This document shows positions 62,565-64,000 of a stretch of DNA of 64,000 nucleotides, in pieces. Position 1 is the first letter of the stretch. The number at the start of each line of letters is the position of its first letter. The position numbers and the translations under genes were made by a program. This DNA is from Dictyophora rubrovolvata (taxonomy: Eukaryota; Basidiomycota; Agaricomycetes; Phallales; Phallaceae): positions 682,001 through 746,000 of the forward strand of contig CP114125.1 of the NCBI GenBank assembly GCA_029959195.1, read 5' to 3'. The notes beneath the pieces were generated by a model. It was not told where the DNA came from, made no database searches, and saw nothing but the letters and a program-made list of their open reading frames with translations.

Positions 62565-63284
62565 GGGATTTGTTTTAGATTTAGAATAGACTTAGCTCCT
62601 AATAAAATATAAAGGAGTTTTGTTTAGAGATTGTTCAGCAACTAAAAGTCCTGTTATTGAAGGTGAGACTCTTGAAGGAAGATTTGAACTTAAGAATTAA
62701 GTTCAAATTAGTAGAGATAGATAGGGACTTATTACTAAGTCCTTGAGAATAGAAAAAAGATAAGAGGAAAAAGACCAATTTGATTGGTAAGTACTTTAGT
62801 GTACAACAGTAGTTACAAGATAGATTATTTACAAGAGAAATGAGCCCCTATTTATACACCTTGAGCAAGTACAAATAGCTCCAAACATTAGTAAGAGAAA
62901 CATCACATGAAAGATAAGAAATTGCTTAAAAAGGAAGTAAATGAATAATAGTGGATCAGAGAAAATTATAGTGAGACAGGGAAGTGGAGAGAGATGATAA
63001 GAAAATAAAAAGGTTCCTGGAACTAAGTCACCTGACTGTTCCTGAAAGATAAGATACATTACAAATAAAGGATTATTAAAGCAAGCAGGAACTAAAAAAA
63101 GAACAAAGGAAATACTTGTTTTTGGATAGATAAGGGAGGAAATCATGAAATACATGACAGATTCATTGAAGTTTGAAAAAAGATCTTAACCATAGAGCAT
63201 ACTAAAAACAATAGTAGTTACAACATAACTAGCTAAATTGGTACATATTAGTAACCACAATGTTTATACCATGCATTTGCATGC

Positions 63285-63714
63285 TCAGCTTTTATACTCC
63301 AGACTGCTGTCAGGATATGCTAGCTTTGTCCCCTTATTTTCCTCCATTTATCTTCGGTTCTGGTTTATTTTATTCATTTCCATACTTCCCATATTTTATC
63401 CCATCTCTTGCTTTTCCCTTTCCTTCTGTATTCCCATCTTTCCCTCCAACAGGTGCTGAGCGCCCATTCCCATCAGAGCCATGGCCTAGGCCCCAGCTAA
63501 AAGTCCAGGACTGGCGCATATCTGCGCCCAGTCCATGAACCAAAGGCCGCGTATGACCTTCGCTGCTTTTCATAGTATATAGTTAGTAGCCCTAGAGGAG
63601 GGATCCCTAAGTTTGTTCTCTTAGGATCTCCTCCCTCTAGGTGAGTTAGTTAGTATTTATCCAATACAGTTACTTAGGATCCCCTCCCTCTAGTCTGAGT
63701 GAGTAGCCCTGACA
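63285..63714 (-). repeat. Right terminal inverted repeat
   Basis: Inverted counterpart of 61366-61741, with an extra internal duplication near the outer end (about 63630-63690). Confidence 0.85.
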
Positions 63715-64000
63715 ACCGCTGTAAGCTTCACTATGTGCAAAAGGAAAAATAATATGCCTAGTGAAATACACAAGAAAAGAATGAGTGAGGTAGTCAATCT
63801 CCGTGGAGCGAGTCCAGGTACTGCTTAGTGTGAAATAAGGGGGGGGGGGAGGTGATGGAAACAGGAAACAACAACAAATAACAACAACCAAAAGACGGTT
63901 ACTGTTAACAAATCAAGATTGCTTGTAAGGCAAAGTACAATAATCGTGATAACTCAGATCACAAGTTTATACTCCGAAATGTATGGTCTCAGAGTTTTCC
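63715..64000. other. Flank of the element, no gene recognised
   Basis: AT-rich sequence with a run of 10-12 G at 63840-63850. Nothing else seen before the window ends. Confidence 0.5.

Larger units (their letters stand above)
61366..63714. mobile_element. DNA transposon-like element with long terminal inverted repeats, probably non-autonomous
   Basis: The ends TGTCGGGGCTACTCACTCAG at 61366 and its near-exact complement ending GACA at 63714 are the outer tips. Left TIR about 61366-61741, right about 63285-63714; they share GACTAGAGGGAGGGGATCC, AACTTAGGGATCCCTCCTC, TTCATGGACTGGGCG, CCTAGGCCATGGCTCTGATGGGAA and CTGACAG...TATAAAAGCT blocks. The right TIR is longer because a roughly 55-base stretch near its tip is duplicated (two copies of the CCTCCCTCTAG block). 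Inner sequence (about 1.5 kb) has one noticeable reading frame (62127-62564) and no transposase. No clean target-site duplication was seen at the tips, so family is undecided. Confidence 0.82.

Noticed and set aside
63238-63538. Reading frames within the right terminal inverted repeat
   Set aside because: They are repeats of the TIR read in one orientation; the left TIR gives the same kind of frame.

Overview
The window reads as nuclear DNA of a filamentous basidiomycete, most likely an agaricomycete. Genes are split by many 45-65 bp introns. Families that are expanded in Agaricomycetes are present (DUF6533 seven-helix membrane proteins, a DUF6535 protein). The housekeeping genes are fungal in type (phosphoglucose isomerase, Dur3-type urea permease, Tao3/Mor2, Mlh1, peroxisomal half ABC transporter). 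No rRNA, tRNA, CRISPR or bacterial-style operon was found, and I recognised no virus-derived sequence.

Layout. 1-11 kb is accessory. Three tandem DUF6533 genes lie on the + strand at 2020-3334, 6553-7883 and 9660-11004. A fourth survives only as a 3' remnant (5362-5505), just downstream of a long foldback repeat (4811-5095). 12.4-24 kb holds phosphoglucose isomerase, a conserved fungal gene often mislabelled 'geranylgeranyl pyrophosphate synthetase', a decayed pepsin-type aspartic protease, a cytochrome b5-domain protein and an unusual G-alpha subunit. 24.5-37.7 kb holds an MFS transporter and a urea permease in tandem on the - strand, a PrpF-family isomerase, a frameshifted DUF6535 gene and an FAD monooxygenase. 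40-60 kb is dense and conserved: two low-complexity proteins of unknown function, the very long TAO3/Mor2 gene, MLH1, and divergent from it a peroxisomal fatty-acyl transporter of the PXA/ABCD class. 60.1-64 kb is transposon-rich, with a 2.35 kb element that has terminal inverted repeats of about 0.4 kb.

The genes do not form one pathway. The most informative signals are three GC-AG introns (two at the same position in paralogous DUF6533 genes), a G-alpha lacking the catalytic glutamine, an ABC half-transporter whose switch histidine is leucine, a charged insertion in the Mlh1 ATPase module, the foldback and long-TIR elements, and a broken protease carrying an inverted duplication. I found no clear new multi-gene system. 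Exon boundaries were worked out by hand from splice motifs and phase; where they could not be resolved this is stated.
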